From an uncultured Flavobacteriales bacterium (GTDB taxonomy: Bacteria; Bacteroidota; Bacteroidia; Flavobacteriales_D; Crocinitomicaceae), in the NCBI GenBank assembly GCA_913020765.1, contig CAJWAO010000006.1, forward strand, positions 1 to 54,345: DNA of 54,345 bases. The letters are read 5' to 3'. Position numbers and translations under genes: made by a program. Positions 18,526 through 26,658 of this stretch are shown piece after piece. Every line of letters starts with the position of its first letter. Position 1 is the stretch's first letter. A model generated the notes under the pieces. It saw only the letters and a program-made list of their open reading frames with translations. It searched no databases and was not told where the DNA came from.

Positions 18526-19236
18526 CTATGCGATGTTTGTAAAAACTTGTTGAATATCGTCGTCATCCTCAATCTTATCCAACATTTTCTCAATCTCAAC
18601 AAGCTGCTCTTCGGAGAATTCTACCGGTGAAGTTGCATATCTTTTGAGTCCGGATTTTTGAACAGAAATCTCCATATCCTCTAGACTCTTTGAAATTGTA
18701 CCAAAAGCGGTGTAATCACCATAAATAAATAGTGTCTGTTCTTGAACCTCAAGTTCCTCTACACCAGCATCTATCAAGTTAAGTTCAAGCTCCTCAAGGT
18801 CCATTCCATCCGTCATTTCTATTTCAAAAACACTTTTTCTTTGAAACATATATTCCAATGAACCTGTCGGGACAATGCCACCGCCCGCTTTATTAAAGTA
18901 GGATTTAACATTAGCTACCGTTCTCGTGGAGTTATCAGTTGCGCATTCTACAAAAACGAGTACTCCATGTGGACCTTTACCTTCATAATTGATTTCCGAA
19001 AACAGGTCTGTATCTTTTTGAACAGAACGAGATATTGCCGCCTCAATATTGTCTTTTGGCATATTTTCGGACTTGGCATTTTGAATGGCGGTACGAAGCT
19101 TAGCATTCGTGGTTGGATCAATTCCTCCCTCTTTGGCAGCCATTGTAATTGCTTTTCCAAGCTTTGGAAAAATCTTGGACATTTTATCCCATCTCTTTTC
19201 TTTTGCTGCTCGGCGATATTCAAATGCTCTTCCCAT
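18526..19236 (-). CDS. yebC: YebC/PmpR family protein
   Basis: A 236-residue protein of the YebC/PmpR/TACO1 family; members act either as transcription regulators or as translation factors that help ribosomes through difficult stretches. The N-terminal motif [20 protein letters not shown] is diagnostic for the Bacteroidota version, followed by the [11 protein letters not shown] helix and the conserved YEGKGPHGV loop. The last part is acidic. The ATG is about 13 bases after an excellent -33/-7 promoter that overlaps the end of engB. Function in this organism, regulator or ribosome factor, cannot be settled from the sequence. Confidence 0.92.
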   Translation of the reverse strand: MGRAFEYRRAAKEKRWDKMSKIFPKLGKAITMAAKEGGIDPTTNAKLRTAIQNAKSENMPKDNIEAAISRSVQKDTDLFSEINYEGKGPHGVLVFVECATDNSTRTVANVKSYFNKAGGGIVPTGSLEYMFQRKSVFEIEMTDGMDLEELELNLIDAGVEELEVQEQTLFIYGDYTAFGTISKSLEDMEISVQKSGLKRYATSPVEFSEEQLVEIEKMLDKIEDDDDIQQVFTNIA

Positions 19237-19249
19237 GTTTTGCTTTTGA

Positions 19250-19281
19250 CAAAAATAGGGAATTGCCTGTGTTTGGTCAAA
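19250..19281 (-). promoter_or_regulatory. Promoter of yebC
   Basis: Minus strand TTTG (19278-19281), 20 bases, TATTTTTG (19250-19257): both boxes match the Bacteroidota consensus exactly. The predicted leader before the yebC ATG is only about 8-10 bases. The -33 box abuts the engB stop codon. Confidence 0.7.
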
Positions 19282-19887
19282 TTAGGAAGCTTGAAATGCC
19301 TCTAAGATTTCTTCTATGTAATTAAGCACGGATTCCCTGCCAAATTTTGACTGAGAGGAGGTAACGAAAATAGGAGGAAGCTCATCCCAAAATTTCAACA
19401 ACTCTTTTCGATAACCCACTAAATTTTTTTGTAAAGCGGAGCTGGAGAGTTTATCAGTTTTCGTGAAAACCAGAGAGAATGGAATCCCCTTACCACCACA
19501 CCAATTCATGAATTCAATATCGATTTTTTGAGGAGGATGCCGGGCATCAATCAATACAAATGTCGTCATTAGGCTCTTCCTGTGCAGTAAGTATTCAGTG
19601 ATAAACACCTCCCAGCTTTGTCGGCTTTTTTTTGATGCTTTTGCAAAGCCGTAACCTGGTAAATCAACCAAATACCAATCTTCATTGATCTCAAAGTGGT
19701 TAATGAGTTGGGTTTTTCCAGGGGTAGAAGAGGTTTTTGCCAATTTCCTTTTACCCACAATCATATTAATTAGGGAGGACTTGCCAACGTTCGATCTACC
19801 TATAAAAGCAAATTCAGGTCGTCCATCAGCGGGACACTTTTTAAATGTTGTATTTGAAACTAAAAAAGAGGCACTTTTTATATCCAT
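19282..19887 (-). CDS. engB: Ribosome biogenesis GTPase EngB (YihA/YsxC)
   Basis: An essential small GTPase for large-subunit ribosome assembly, 201 residues. G motifs are all present: G1 GRSNVGKSS (about 28-36), G2 SSTPGKTQ, G3 DLPGYGFA, G4 TKTDKL and G5 TSSQSKFG. The first ATG gives the family's usual N-terminus (MDIKSASFLVSN). A TAGTTTTG -7 box ends only 5 bases before this ATG, so the mRNA may be leaderless. It is divergent from the MerR-type regulator and is followed by yebC. Confidence 0.94.
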   Translation of the reverse strand: MDIKSASFLVSNTTFKKCPADGRPEFAFIGRSNVGKSSLINMIVGKRKLAKTSSTPGKTQLINHFEINEDWYLVDLPGYGFAKASKKSRQSWEVFITEYLLHRKSLMTTFVLIDARHPPQKIDIEFMNWCGGKGIPFSLVFTKTDKLSSSALQKNLVGYRKELLKFWDELPPIFVTSSQSKFGRESVLNYIEEILEAFQAS

Positions 19888-19891
19888 AGTA

Positions 19892-19924
19892 CAAAACTAA
19901 GATATATTGCTTTGAAGAGAACAA
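19892..19924 (-). promoter_or_regulatory. Promoter of engB, possibly leaderless
   Basis: Minus strand TAGTTTTG (19892-19899) matches TAnnTTTG; a TTG at 19922-19924 lies 22 bases upstream, slightly longer than usual spacing. The ATG begins 5 bases after the -7 box, so transcription would start at or within a base or two of the start codon. Confidence 0.5.
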
Positions 19925-19966
19925 TTAAACGCGTGGGTTGTTTCTATTTTGCGAAGCACTACCATA

Positions 19967-20839
19967 ATGGCAGAATATAAAATTAAAGATCTCGAAAACC
20001 TTACAGGTATTAAGTCTCACACCATTCGTATTTGGGAAAAGAGATATAGTATTTTATCACCTGACAGGACAGATACCAAAATCAGAACATACTCAGATGA
20101 TGAACTTACACATTTGCTTACGGTAAGTATGTTGAACCGTAATGGTATTAAAATATCCAAAATTGCTCAACTTGAGCAAGAAGATATGAACAAACTGCTT
20201 TGGGATATTAAGGTAAACAAGCAGCCTGAATACAGCATGGATAAATTGATTCTAGCCTTGGTTTCGCTTGATGAAGAGCTGTTTAAAGAAACTATGAATA
20301 CGCTAATCGAAAAATATGGTCTAGAAAAAACTTTTGTAGACCACCTTATTCCATTTTTAGATCGAATCGGTATCATGTGGTTAATTGGCTCTATCAATCC
20401 TTCTCAAGAGCATTTTATGTCCAACTTGATAAGACAAAAAATAATTTCTGAAATAGACAAACAGCCTATTCCCAAACCCGATAGCAAGTCTATTCTTATG
20501 TATCTACCTGAGCATGAATGGCACGAGATTAGTCTTTTGTTCTATCAGTTCTTGTTGAGAGAAAAAGGAGTACATACCTCCTATTTGGGGCAAAGCCTAC
20601 CTTATCCGTCATTACTGGAAAGTATTGATAAGTTAAAGCCAAATGCAATTCTCTCTTCATGGCTCACAGCAGTTGACAAAAAGTTCGTGGTCAATTACTT
20701 TAAACAGCTTAAAAAAGATCTTCCAGACCTAAAGGTCTTTGCTGGAGGAGCCCAAATTAAAGCGAACAGTAAGGACTTAGAGAAATACATCATCGAGGTA
20801 CAAAATATTCCAGAGCTACTCGATCACTTGGATAAATAA
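19967..20839 (+). CDS. MerR-type regulator with CarH-like B12-binding domain
   Basis: A 290-residue regulator from the ATG giving MAEYKIKDLENLTGI; an upstream in-frame ATG adds six residues. The N-terminal third (1-70) is a MerR winged helix (HTIRIWEKRYSI). A helical cap at about 80-160 contains the CarH signature W-x9-EH: Trp138, then Glu148-His149, where the histidine binds the upper face of adenosylcobalamin. The Rossmann-like C-terminal half has ExHxxS (Glu184, His186, Ser189) in place of DxHxxG, so the lower-ligand histidine is kept but its neighbours differ. Relatives repress carotenoid genes in the dark and release DNA on light. No carotenoid gene is nearby: engB diverges from it and leuS converges on it. 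The target is unknown. Confidence 0.85.
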   Translation: MAEYKIKDLENLTGIKSHTIRIWEKRYSILSPDRTDTKIRTYSDDELTHLLTVSMLNRNGIKISKIAQLEQEDMNKLLWDIKVNKQPEYSMDKLILALVSLDEELFKETMNTLIEKYGLEKTFVDHLIPFLDRIGIMWLIGSINPSQEHFMSNLIRQKIISEIDKQPIPKPDSKSILMYLPEHEWHEISLLFYQFLLREKGVHTSYLGQSLPYPSLLESIDKLKPNAILSSWLTAVDKKFVVNYFKQLKKDLPDLKVFAGGAQIKANSKDLEKYIIEVQNIPELLDHLDK

Positions 20840-20859
20840 TTTACCAAGTACCTCTTCCA

Positions 20860-23637
20860 TTAGAAAACAATATTTACAATTTTACCTGGAACAACGATTA
20901 CTTTTTTGGGCGTCTTTCCGTCCAACCACCTCTTTGTCATCTCCATACGCTCCACCTCTCTTTGAACCTCTGCTCTGTCCAAAGACAGTGAAAGATTTGC
21001 TTTGAATCGCATTTTCCCGTTAAATGAAATAGGGTAGTCAAATGAGTCCTCGGTTAGATATTCTTGATTAAAAATTGGAAAATTAGATTCAAATAAACTT
21101 CCCTCCTTATTTCCGATTTTCATCCATAGTTCCTCACAAAAATGGGGTGCATAAGGCGCGAGTAAAATCAAGAATTTATCCAATACCTCCAAGTTATTGC
21201 ATTTTTGCTCAGTAAATTCATTTACCGCAATCATGAAGGTAGATACACATGTATTTAAAGAATATCTGTCGAGATCATCCGTTACCTTTTTAATGGTTTT
21301 ATGTAAGGTTTTAAGTGCTGCTTTCGGGACGTCTTGTCCTTCTCTTAAAATAGACACTCCTTCCGGACTACAATACAGCCTCCAGCATTTACGCAAAAAA
21401 TTATGAACCCCGGAAATACCTTTCGTATCCCAGGGCTTGCTCTGCTCTATGGGTCCAAGAAACATTTCATAAAGCCGAAGTGTATCGGCTCCGTATTTTT
21501 GAATCAGATCATCTGGCGTTTGAACATTAAACTTGGATTTCGACATCTTTTCAACCTCATCACCACAGATGTAATCACCATTATCTTCCAATATGAAAGT
21601 TGCATTGGCATATTCCTTACGCCATTCTTTAAAGGCTTCAATATTAAGTTTGTTATTTTCAACCAATGAGATATCTACATGTATGGATTGAATTTCTTTA
21701 CCATTTACTTTTCCTTTGGTCACGAAGGTATTGCTATCTGCAATACGGTATACAAAACTGCTTTTTCCAAGAATCATGCCTTGGTTTATGAGCTTTTGAA
21801 AAGGCTCGTCAAAAGTAATATACCCTTGATCAAATAGAAACTTTGTCCAAAACCGTGCGTATAATAAGTGGCCAGTGGCATGCTCCGCACCACCAATATA
21901 CAAGTCAACTTGTTTCCAATATTCGGATTTGGATTTCGAAACAAATTCATTTTTATTCTTGGGATCCATGTATCTTAGAAAGTACCAAGAGCTGCCAGCC
22001 CATCCTGGCATCGTATTGAATTCCATCCTATCTCCCGAAAAATAATTCCATGAGGATTTTTCTGCCCGTGCCAATGGAGGCTCTCCATCTGGAGTAGGTA
22101 AATAACTGTCAATTTTGGGAAGCTCAATAGGTAAATATTGATCCTCAACAACACAAGGGAGCTCATCTTTATAGTATATTGGGAAGGGTTCGCCCCAGTA
22201 TCTTTGACGAGAAAAAACAGCATCTCTAAGCCTGTAATTTGTTTTACCTTTTCCAAAACCTTTTGATTCTAATGTCTCGATGGATTTTTTTATACCCTCA
22301 GCTACAGAACAGCCATTTAAAAAGAAAGAATCCTTGAGTATTCCGGTTTTATCAGTATGTGCAGCCTCAGAAATATCAACATCTTGAAATATATTTTTAA
22401 TGGGTATATCAAAATGACGTGCAAAATCATAATCTCTTTGATCTCCGCATGGAACAGCCATAACTGCACCCGTTCCATAAGTGGCAAGAACATAATCAGC
22501 GATCCATATTTGAATTTTATCACCACTTAAGGGGTGTATGGCAAATGCCCCTGTATTTTCACCAGTTATTGTCTTCACATCACTTTGACGATCACGTTCA
22601 GATTTTTTTACTGAAGCCTTTTGATACTTAGATACGGCCTCTTTATTTTTTTCTGTTGTAATATCTTTTACGTAAGGATGTTCTGGTGCTAATACCATAA
22701 AAGAAACACCAAATATAGTATCCGGTCGAGTGGTGAAAACCTCCAAAGGATTTTCATACCCCTCTATATCAAATAAAACAGAACTGCCAACTGATTTTCC
22801 AATCCAATTTCTCTGCTGCTCTTTGAGCGAATCTGTCCAGTCAATTTCGTTTAGTCCCTCAAGCAACCTTTCGGCATATGCTTTTATACGCATTGACCAT
22901 TGACGCATCTTTTTCTGAACTACAGGGTGTCCTCCGCGCTCAGACTTTCCATTAATCACCTCGTCATTAGCAAGCACAGTGCCAAGATTAGGGCACCAAT
23001 TTACCCAACTATCAGCAAGATAAGCCAAACGATAATTGTGTAAAATAGCCTCTTTTTTCTTTGAATCAAAAGACTTCCACTCCGCCGAGGTGAATTCAAT
23101 TTCGCAATCATTAGACGCCTTAAGGTTGGTATTTCCATTTGCCTCAAATTCTTCTATCAAGACAGAAATACGTTCAGCTTTATTCGACTTTTCGTTATAA
23201 TAACAATCAAAAAGTTGCTTAAATATCCATTGCGTCCACTTGTAATATTCTGGTGATGAAGTACGTACCTCTCTTTCCCAATCATATGAGAAGCCTAGTT
23301 GATCGAGCTGACTTCTATAGCGTTTGATATTCTCTTCTGTTGTAATCGCCGGGTGCTGTCCAGTTTGAATGGCATACTGCTCAGCTGGGAGTCCAAATGA
23401 ATCATATCCCATAGGGTGAAGCACATTATATCCTTGTAGCTTTTTGTACCTAGCCAGTACATCTGAAGCTATATATCCCAGAGGGTGACCTACATGAAGC
23501 CCTGAGCCCGAAGGATAGGGAAACATATCCAAAACATAGTACTTTTCTTTAGCTGAATCCTCAGAAACCCGATAACTATTATTTGCCTGCCAAAATGAAA
23601 CCCATTTAGATTCTATTTCCCTAAAGTTGTACTCCAT
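20860..23637 (-). CDS. leuS: Leucyl-tRNA synthetase
   Basis: Class I synthetase charging tRNA-Leu, 925 residues, normal for Bacteroidota. The HIGH signature appears as HVGH (GSGLHVGHPLGY, about 43-54), the KMSKS loop as KMSKSK near residue 696, and the CP1 editing domain carries TTRPDTIFG. The C-terminal anticodon-binding and LeuS-specific end domains are present (VVVPGKIVNIVF at the tail). The 3' end faces the MerR-B12 gene, 20 bases apart. Upstream lies the region with the divergent sigma-54 promoter; I see no strong TAnnTTTG box for leuS itself, only TATCTTTA about 20 bases before the ATG. Confidence 0.97.
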   Translation of the reverse strand: MEYNFREIESKWVSFWQANNSYRVSEDSAKEKYYVLDMFPYPSGSGLHVGHPLGYIASDVLARYKKLQGYNVLHPMGYDSFGLPAEQYAIQTGQHPAITTEENIKRYRSQLDQLGFSYDWEREVRTSSPEYYKWTQWIFKQLFDCYYNEKSNKAERISVLIEEFEANGNTNLKASNDCEIEFTSAEWKSFDSKKKEAILHNYRLAYLADSWVNWCPNLGTVLANDEVINGKSERGGHPVVQKKMRQWSMRIKAYAERLLEGLNEIDWTDSLKEQQRNWIGKSVGSSVLFDIEGYENPLEVFTTRPDTIFGVSFMVLAPEHPYVKDITTEKNKEAVSKYQKASVKKSERDRQSDVKTITGENTGAFAIHPLSGDKIQIWIADYVLATYGTGAVMAVPCGDQRDYDFARHFDIPIKNIFQDVDISEAAHTDKTGILKDSFFLNGCSVAEGIKKSIETLESKGFGKGKTNYRLRDAVFSRQRYWGEPFPIYYKDELPCVVEDQYLPIELPKIDSYLPTPDGEPPLARAEKSSWNYFSGDRMEFNTMPGWAGSSWYFLRYMDPKNKNEFVSKSKSEYWKQVDLYIGGAEHATGHLLYARFWTKFLFDQGYITFDEPFQKLINQGMILGKSSFVYRIADSNTFVTKGKVNGKEIQSIHVDISLVENNKLNIEAFKEWRKEYANATFILEDNGDYICGDEVEKMSKSKFNVQTPDDLIQKYGADTLRLYEMFLGPIEQSKPWDTKGISGVHNFLRKCWRLYCSPEGVSILREGQDVPKAALKTLHKTIKKVTDDLDRYSLNTCVSTFMIAVNEFTEQKCNNLEVLDKFLILLAPYAPHFCEELWMKIGNKEGSLFESNFPIFNQEYLTEDSFDYPISFNGKMRFKANLSLSLDRAEVQREVERMEMTKRWLDGKTPKKVIVVPGKIVNIVF

Positions 23638-23730
23638 AACGATTTTTAAGAGTGTAAAGATAGTTATTGTGATTCATGATATAAAGCTGTGAACTAAAGA
23701 TTAAATTTTTCAGAGATAGCACATTTTTTT

Positions 23731-23745
23731 TGGCATAAAACTTGC
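23731..23745 (+). promoter_or_regulatory. Sigma-54 (RpoN) promoter
   Basis: TGGCA at 23731-23735 and TTGC at 23742-23745 give the full -24/-12 pattern TGGCAN6TTGC, with exactly 10 bases between GG and GC. The predicted start point is about 23757. No ORF follows; an intrinsic terminator lies about 80 bases further on. Confidence 0.75.
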
Positions 23746-23756
23746 ATCAGTTGAAA

Positions 23757-23858
23757 TAAAATAAAGAAATATACTTTCTTACTTTTTAATTTTTAACACT
23801 TACTTTTTCATAATTCAATGTTTTTTAACACAGACAGCCCGGAATTTCCGGGCTTTTT
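23757..23858 (+). ncRNA. Candidate sigma-54-dependent small RNA
   Basis: About 100 bases between the sigma-54 promoter and a strong intrinsic terminator. The stretch is stop-rich in all forward frames and the only ATG (23819) would read through the terminator, so a protein product is unlikely. The body is U-rich and little structured, with two copies of CTTACTTTTT (23778-23787, 23799-23808) and two of TTTTTAACAC (23790-23799, 23822-23831), which could be paired target-binding segments. It lies between leuS (divergent) and the UbiA-like gene (convergent). No known RNA family was recognised. Function unknown. Confidence 0.55.
23836..23858 (+). terminator. Intrinsic terminator of the candidate small RNA
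   Basis: A perfect 9-base-pair stem, AGCCCGGAA and TTCCGGGCT, with a single base between the arms (so a few pairs open to form the loop), followed by TTTTTG on the plus strand. On the minus strand no U run follows, so it works mainly for plus-strand transcripts, yet no plus-strand protein gene precedes it. Confidence 0.85.
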
Positions 23859-23871
23859 GTTTATTCCATTT

Positions 23872-24657
23872 TTAGAAGCAAAATAAAATAATACCGACAA
23901 TTAAAAAGCAAGCATCTATCCAAACAAAAAAATAATCTTTATTTATTCTAGAATAGAAAAAAGTTAAGACGAGCATATAGCTAAAGCTCATTACCCAGGC
24001 CCACATAGATTCATCGTATACAATCACTGAATACGATATACCCAATATTGATAACATGCGAATTAAGTTTAATGAATTATTGGTACCCAAAAGTTGAGGA
24101 ATTGTTTTCATCTCCTCAGGATCAAAATCAATATCTTTCATATCGGAAGGAATAAGGATGGCAAACAAAAGTAAAAGTCCTCCTAATGGAAATACCAAAT
24201 TACCAAACAGCATGTATGGCATGATATGCAATAAAAATGACCAAATACCAAACACTAGGAATATTTTAAGGTATGGGATTTCTCGAAGACTATATCGGCG
24301 GATCCTGCATACGTATAAAATACAGATCGATACACAAATCGCACATAATAAATGAATCAGATATTGTTCTGAAAAATAACTTAGGTATAAATACATAGTA
24401 CTGATAACAGAGCTAAAAGATAGCATGGCAACGGAAAGCTTATTAGACTTCAACCAAACTAAAACCCCATAAGGTAAATCACGTCTCCTCAGTTTCCAAA
24501 GACGATGGAAATTGTATATGCTCAGAATTCCAAATGCAAACATCAAAGCGTAATGGGTAGAATACGCATTCTCCTTATATAGAGCAGAAACATATACAAA
24601 GCTGAAAATCGCCAAATGAAGGTGAGAGCGAATTGCATATTCTATTACCTTGCTCAT
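23872..24657 (-). CDS. UbiA-like integral membrane protein
   Basis: A 261-residue protein with about eight membrane helices. A loop near residues 172-190 (SDMKDIDFDPEEMKTIPQLLG) resembles the second aspartate-rich motif of UbiA prenyltransferases, including the following T-[IL]-P-x-L-[LG] part. The first motif (NxxxDxxxD) is not there; the matching loop reads YNFHRLWKLRRRD. It may therefore be a divergent member without prenyltransferase activity or with another substrate. I cannot assign a function. It is divergent from the glycosyltransferase gene and its end faces the small RNA terminator. Confidence 0.65.
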   Translation of the reverse strand: MSKVIEYAIRSHLHLAIFSFVYVSALYKENAYSTHYALMFAFGILSIYNFHRLWKLRRRDLPYGVLVWLKSNKLSVAMLSFSSVISTMYLYLSYFSEQYLIHLLCAICVSICILYVCRIRRYSLREIPYLKIFLVFGIWSFLLHIMPYMLFGNLVFPLGGLLLLFAILIPSDMKDIDFDPEEMKTIPQLLGTNNSLNLIRMLSILGISYSVIVYDESMWAWVMSFSYMLVLTFFYSRINKDYFFVWIDACFLIVGIILFCF

Positions 24658-24823
24658 TTATGACGAATTAGGTTCAACTTTTAAATAGGATGCTACTTTA
24701 CATTTCTTTTTATAAAGTTAGACATCTTTGAAAGATACAGACTAAATCGACAATAAATCATGAAAGTTCCAAAGACAATTTAATTACTACATTTAAACTG
24801 AATTTCATGTAAATATTTTCATA

Positions 24824-25585
24824 ATGACAAACCTTTCTGTCGTCATCATTACTTTCAACGAAGAGAAGAATATCGCAAGGTGTTTAGGTTCAATTGAAAA
24901 TATTGCAGACGATATTGTCGTTGTAGACTCCTTTTCACAAGATCGAACAGAACAAATTTGTTCGCAATTCAATGTGCGCTTTATCAAGCATAAATTCGAA
25001 GGGCACATAGAACAGAAAAATTGGGCAATACAGCAAGCAAAATACCCACATGTATTATCATTAGATGCGGACGAAGCACTTAACGAGCAGCTCAAGTCTC
25101 ACGTGAAAAGAATAAAAGAAAACTGGGCTGCCGATGGCTATACAATGAACAGACTTACAAATTATTGTGGTCAATGGATCAAACATTGTGGATGGTATCC
25201 GGATAAAAAACTGCGGTTATGGGATACACGGCTCGGTAGCTGGGGAGGAACAAACCCTCATGATAAAGTAATAATGAAAAAGGGAACAACGATTTGTCAT
25301 GTTGAACATGATATACTTCACTATTCATTTTACACCGTCGCGCAACATTTAAAACAGATTGATTTTTTCACCGACATCAGTGCACAAGCAGCATTTGAAA
25401 AAGGCGAAAAAAGTTCAACCTTTAAAATCATTTATAAATCAACCTTTAAATTTTTTAGAGACTATATTCTAAAGCTAGGTTTCCTTGATGGTTACTATGG
25501 ATTCGTTGTTTGTAAAAATTCTGCCTTTGCCAAAAAAATGAAATATAAGAAGCTCAAAGAATTGAACAAAAGAGCTTATAAATGA
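24824..25585 (+). CDS. Family 2 glycosyltransferase (WaaE/KdtX-like)
   Basis: A 253-residue cytoplasmic glycosyltransferase with a GT-A fold. The N-terminal strand SVVIITFNEEKNIARCL is typical of family 2, the DxD-type metal motif is SLDADEAL (about 85-92), and the middle carries CGWYPDKKLRLWD, which is characteristic of the lipopolysaccharide core transferases of the WaaE/KdtX group. The C-terminal 80 residues (basic, amphipathic) likely bind the membrane. The expected role is adding a sugar to lipid A-core or a similar glycolipid. It stands alone on the plus strand, with DUF4837 converging 16 bases away. Confidence 0.85.
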   Translation: MTNLSVVIITFNEEKNIARCLGSIENIADDIVVVDSFSQDRTEQICSQFNVRFIKHKFEGHIEQKNWAIQQAKYPHVLSLDADEALNEQLKSHVKRIKENWAADGYTMNRLTNYCGQWIKHCGWYPDKKLRLWDTRLGSWGGTNPHDKVIMKKGTTICHVEHDILHYSFYTVAQHLKQIDFFTDISAQAAFEKGEKSSTFKIIYKSTFKFFRDYILKLGFLDGYYGFVVCKNSAFAKKMKYKKLKELNKRAYK

Positions 25586-25601
25586 TCGTAAATAATTGCT
25601 C

Positions 25602-26657
25602 TTATTGAATGGAAACACTTTTCCAAATCGCTTCAATCTCTCGCAATGAATGTGTCCAGCTTGTAGTAGAAGGAGCATCAACGTAACCCGAAATACATAA
25701 TAATTTATTCGTTTTGGGATGAACGAAATGAAATGACCAAAAAGCACCACCGGTTGTATGAATCGCTTTTCCCTTGAACACAAACATCCCACGCATTTCT
25801 ACACCTGAAATACTACCATTAAAATTGGTACTCTTCGAAGCCTCTGGATAAACTAAATCCGTGTACTGCGTTCCCATATATAATCGAGATGTTTCGTGGG
25901 GAACATTGTATTTAAGCATCGTATCTCTCGCCTTAAGTAAGTTCGGTAGGGTCATTTGGGATGAATCAGTATAGGGATACTGATAAATCATTACTCCGGA
26001 ATAAATTGCTCCAACATCTTGCTGTCCGCTTCCAACGAACTCAATAGGCCTTGATGCATTTGGAAGTTCTACTCGATAGAAATTAGGCTGAGAGGCCACA
26101 ATATTTGCTCCGTCCGGAAGCTCAATATGAATTCCAAAATTTGCAGAAATCTTGTCATTGACATATGGACTCTGTTTTTCACGAAAATATTTTCGAATTC
26201 GATTCCATTCAGCTTGATCAAATAAATTATGTACCTCCTGTAAACTATCACTACACACTGCATAAAGTTGTTCCATACTTTTTGCTGTAATTTCTATAAC
26301 GAGTTGTCGATTCGCCCAAACATCTTTTTTTGAAACAATTGAGGTACTCGACTTAGAAAGTGTTTTATCAATAGTCAAAAAAAGAATATTTCGATGTCTT
26401 TTGATTGCTCCTTCAAAGGTTTCTAAATTTCTATGCACCAATTCAAATGTTGGAACATCTGGCCAATAAGGCATTATAAACTGGGTCAATGCTGTATCAA
26501 GTTCGTTGGTCAATGGCTTCTGCCAAATCGCATCATCACAAACCACTAATATTTCTCCGACTTTACCAGTAACATTTAGACCCGAAAAATTTTTCTCATC
26601 ACATCCAATGATTCCGGCTAAAATGAAAAAATAAAAAATAAGACCGTGGACTTTCAT
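25602..26657 (-). CDS. DUF4837 family lipoprotein
   Basis: A 351-residue lipoprotein of unknown function. The signal peptide ends in LAGIIGCDEK, placing the acylated Cys at about residue 19. Beyond it the protein is a mixed alpha/beta globular domain; conserved-looking elements are GKVGEILVVCDDAIW and the C-terminal ALWSFH-like stretch GGAFWSFHFVHPKTNKLLCI. The gene starts 1 base after the mltD stop, so the pair is cotranscribed, an arrangement I recall from other Flavobacteriales. This suggests an envelope or peptidoglycan-related role, but no catalytic motif is seen. Confidence 0.75.
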   Translation of the reverse strand: MKVHGLIFYFFILAGIIGCDEKNFSGLNVTGKVGEILVVCDDAIWQKPLTNELDTALTQFIMPYWPDVPTFELVHRNLETFEGAIKRHRNILFLTIDKTLSKSSTSIVSKKDVWANRQLVIEITAKSMEQLYAVCSDSLQEVHNLFDQAEWNRIRKYFREKQSPYVNDKISANFGIHIELPDGANIVASQPNFYRVELPNASRPIEFVGSGQQDVGAIYSGVMIYQYPYTDSSQMTLPNLLKARDTMLKYNVPHETSRLYMGTQYTDLVYPEASKSTNFNGSISGVEMRGMFVFKGKAIHTTGGAFWSFHFVHPKTNKLLCISGYVDAPSTTSWTHSLREIEAIWKSVSIQ

Positions 26658-26658
26658 G

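Noticed and set aside
19920-19942. AACAA...TTGTT around ACGCGT between engB and the MerR gene, as a possible operator
   Set aside because: The half-sites are short and not symmetric about the centre (4 against 3 bases), so it is not strong enough to list as a site.
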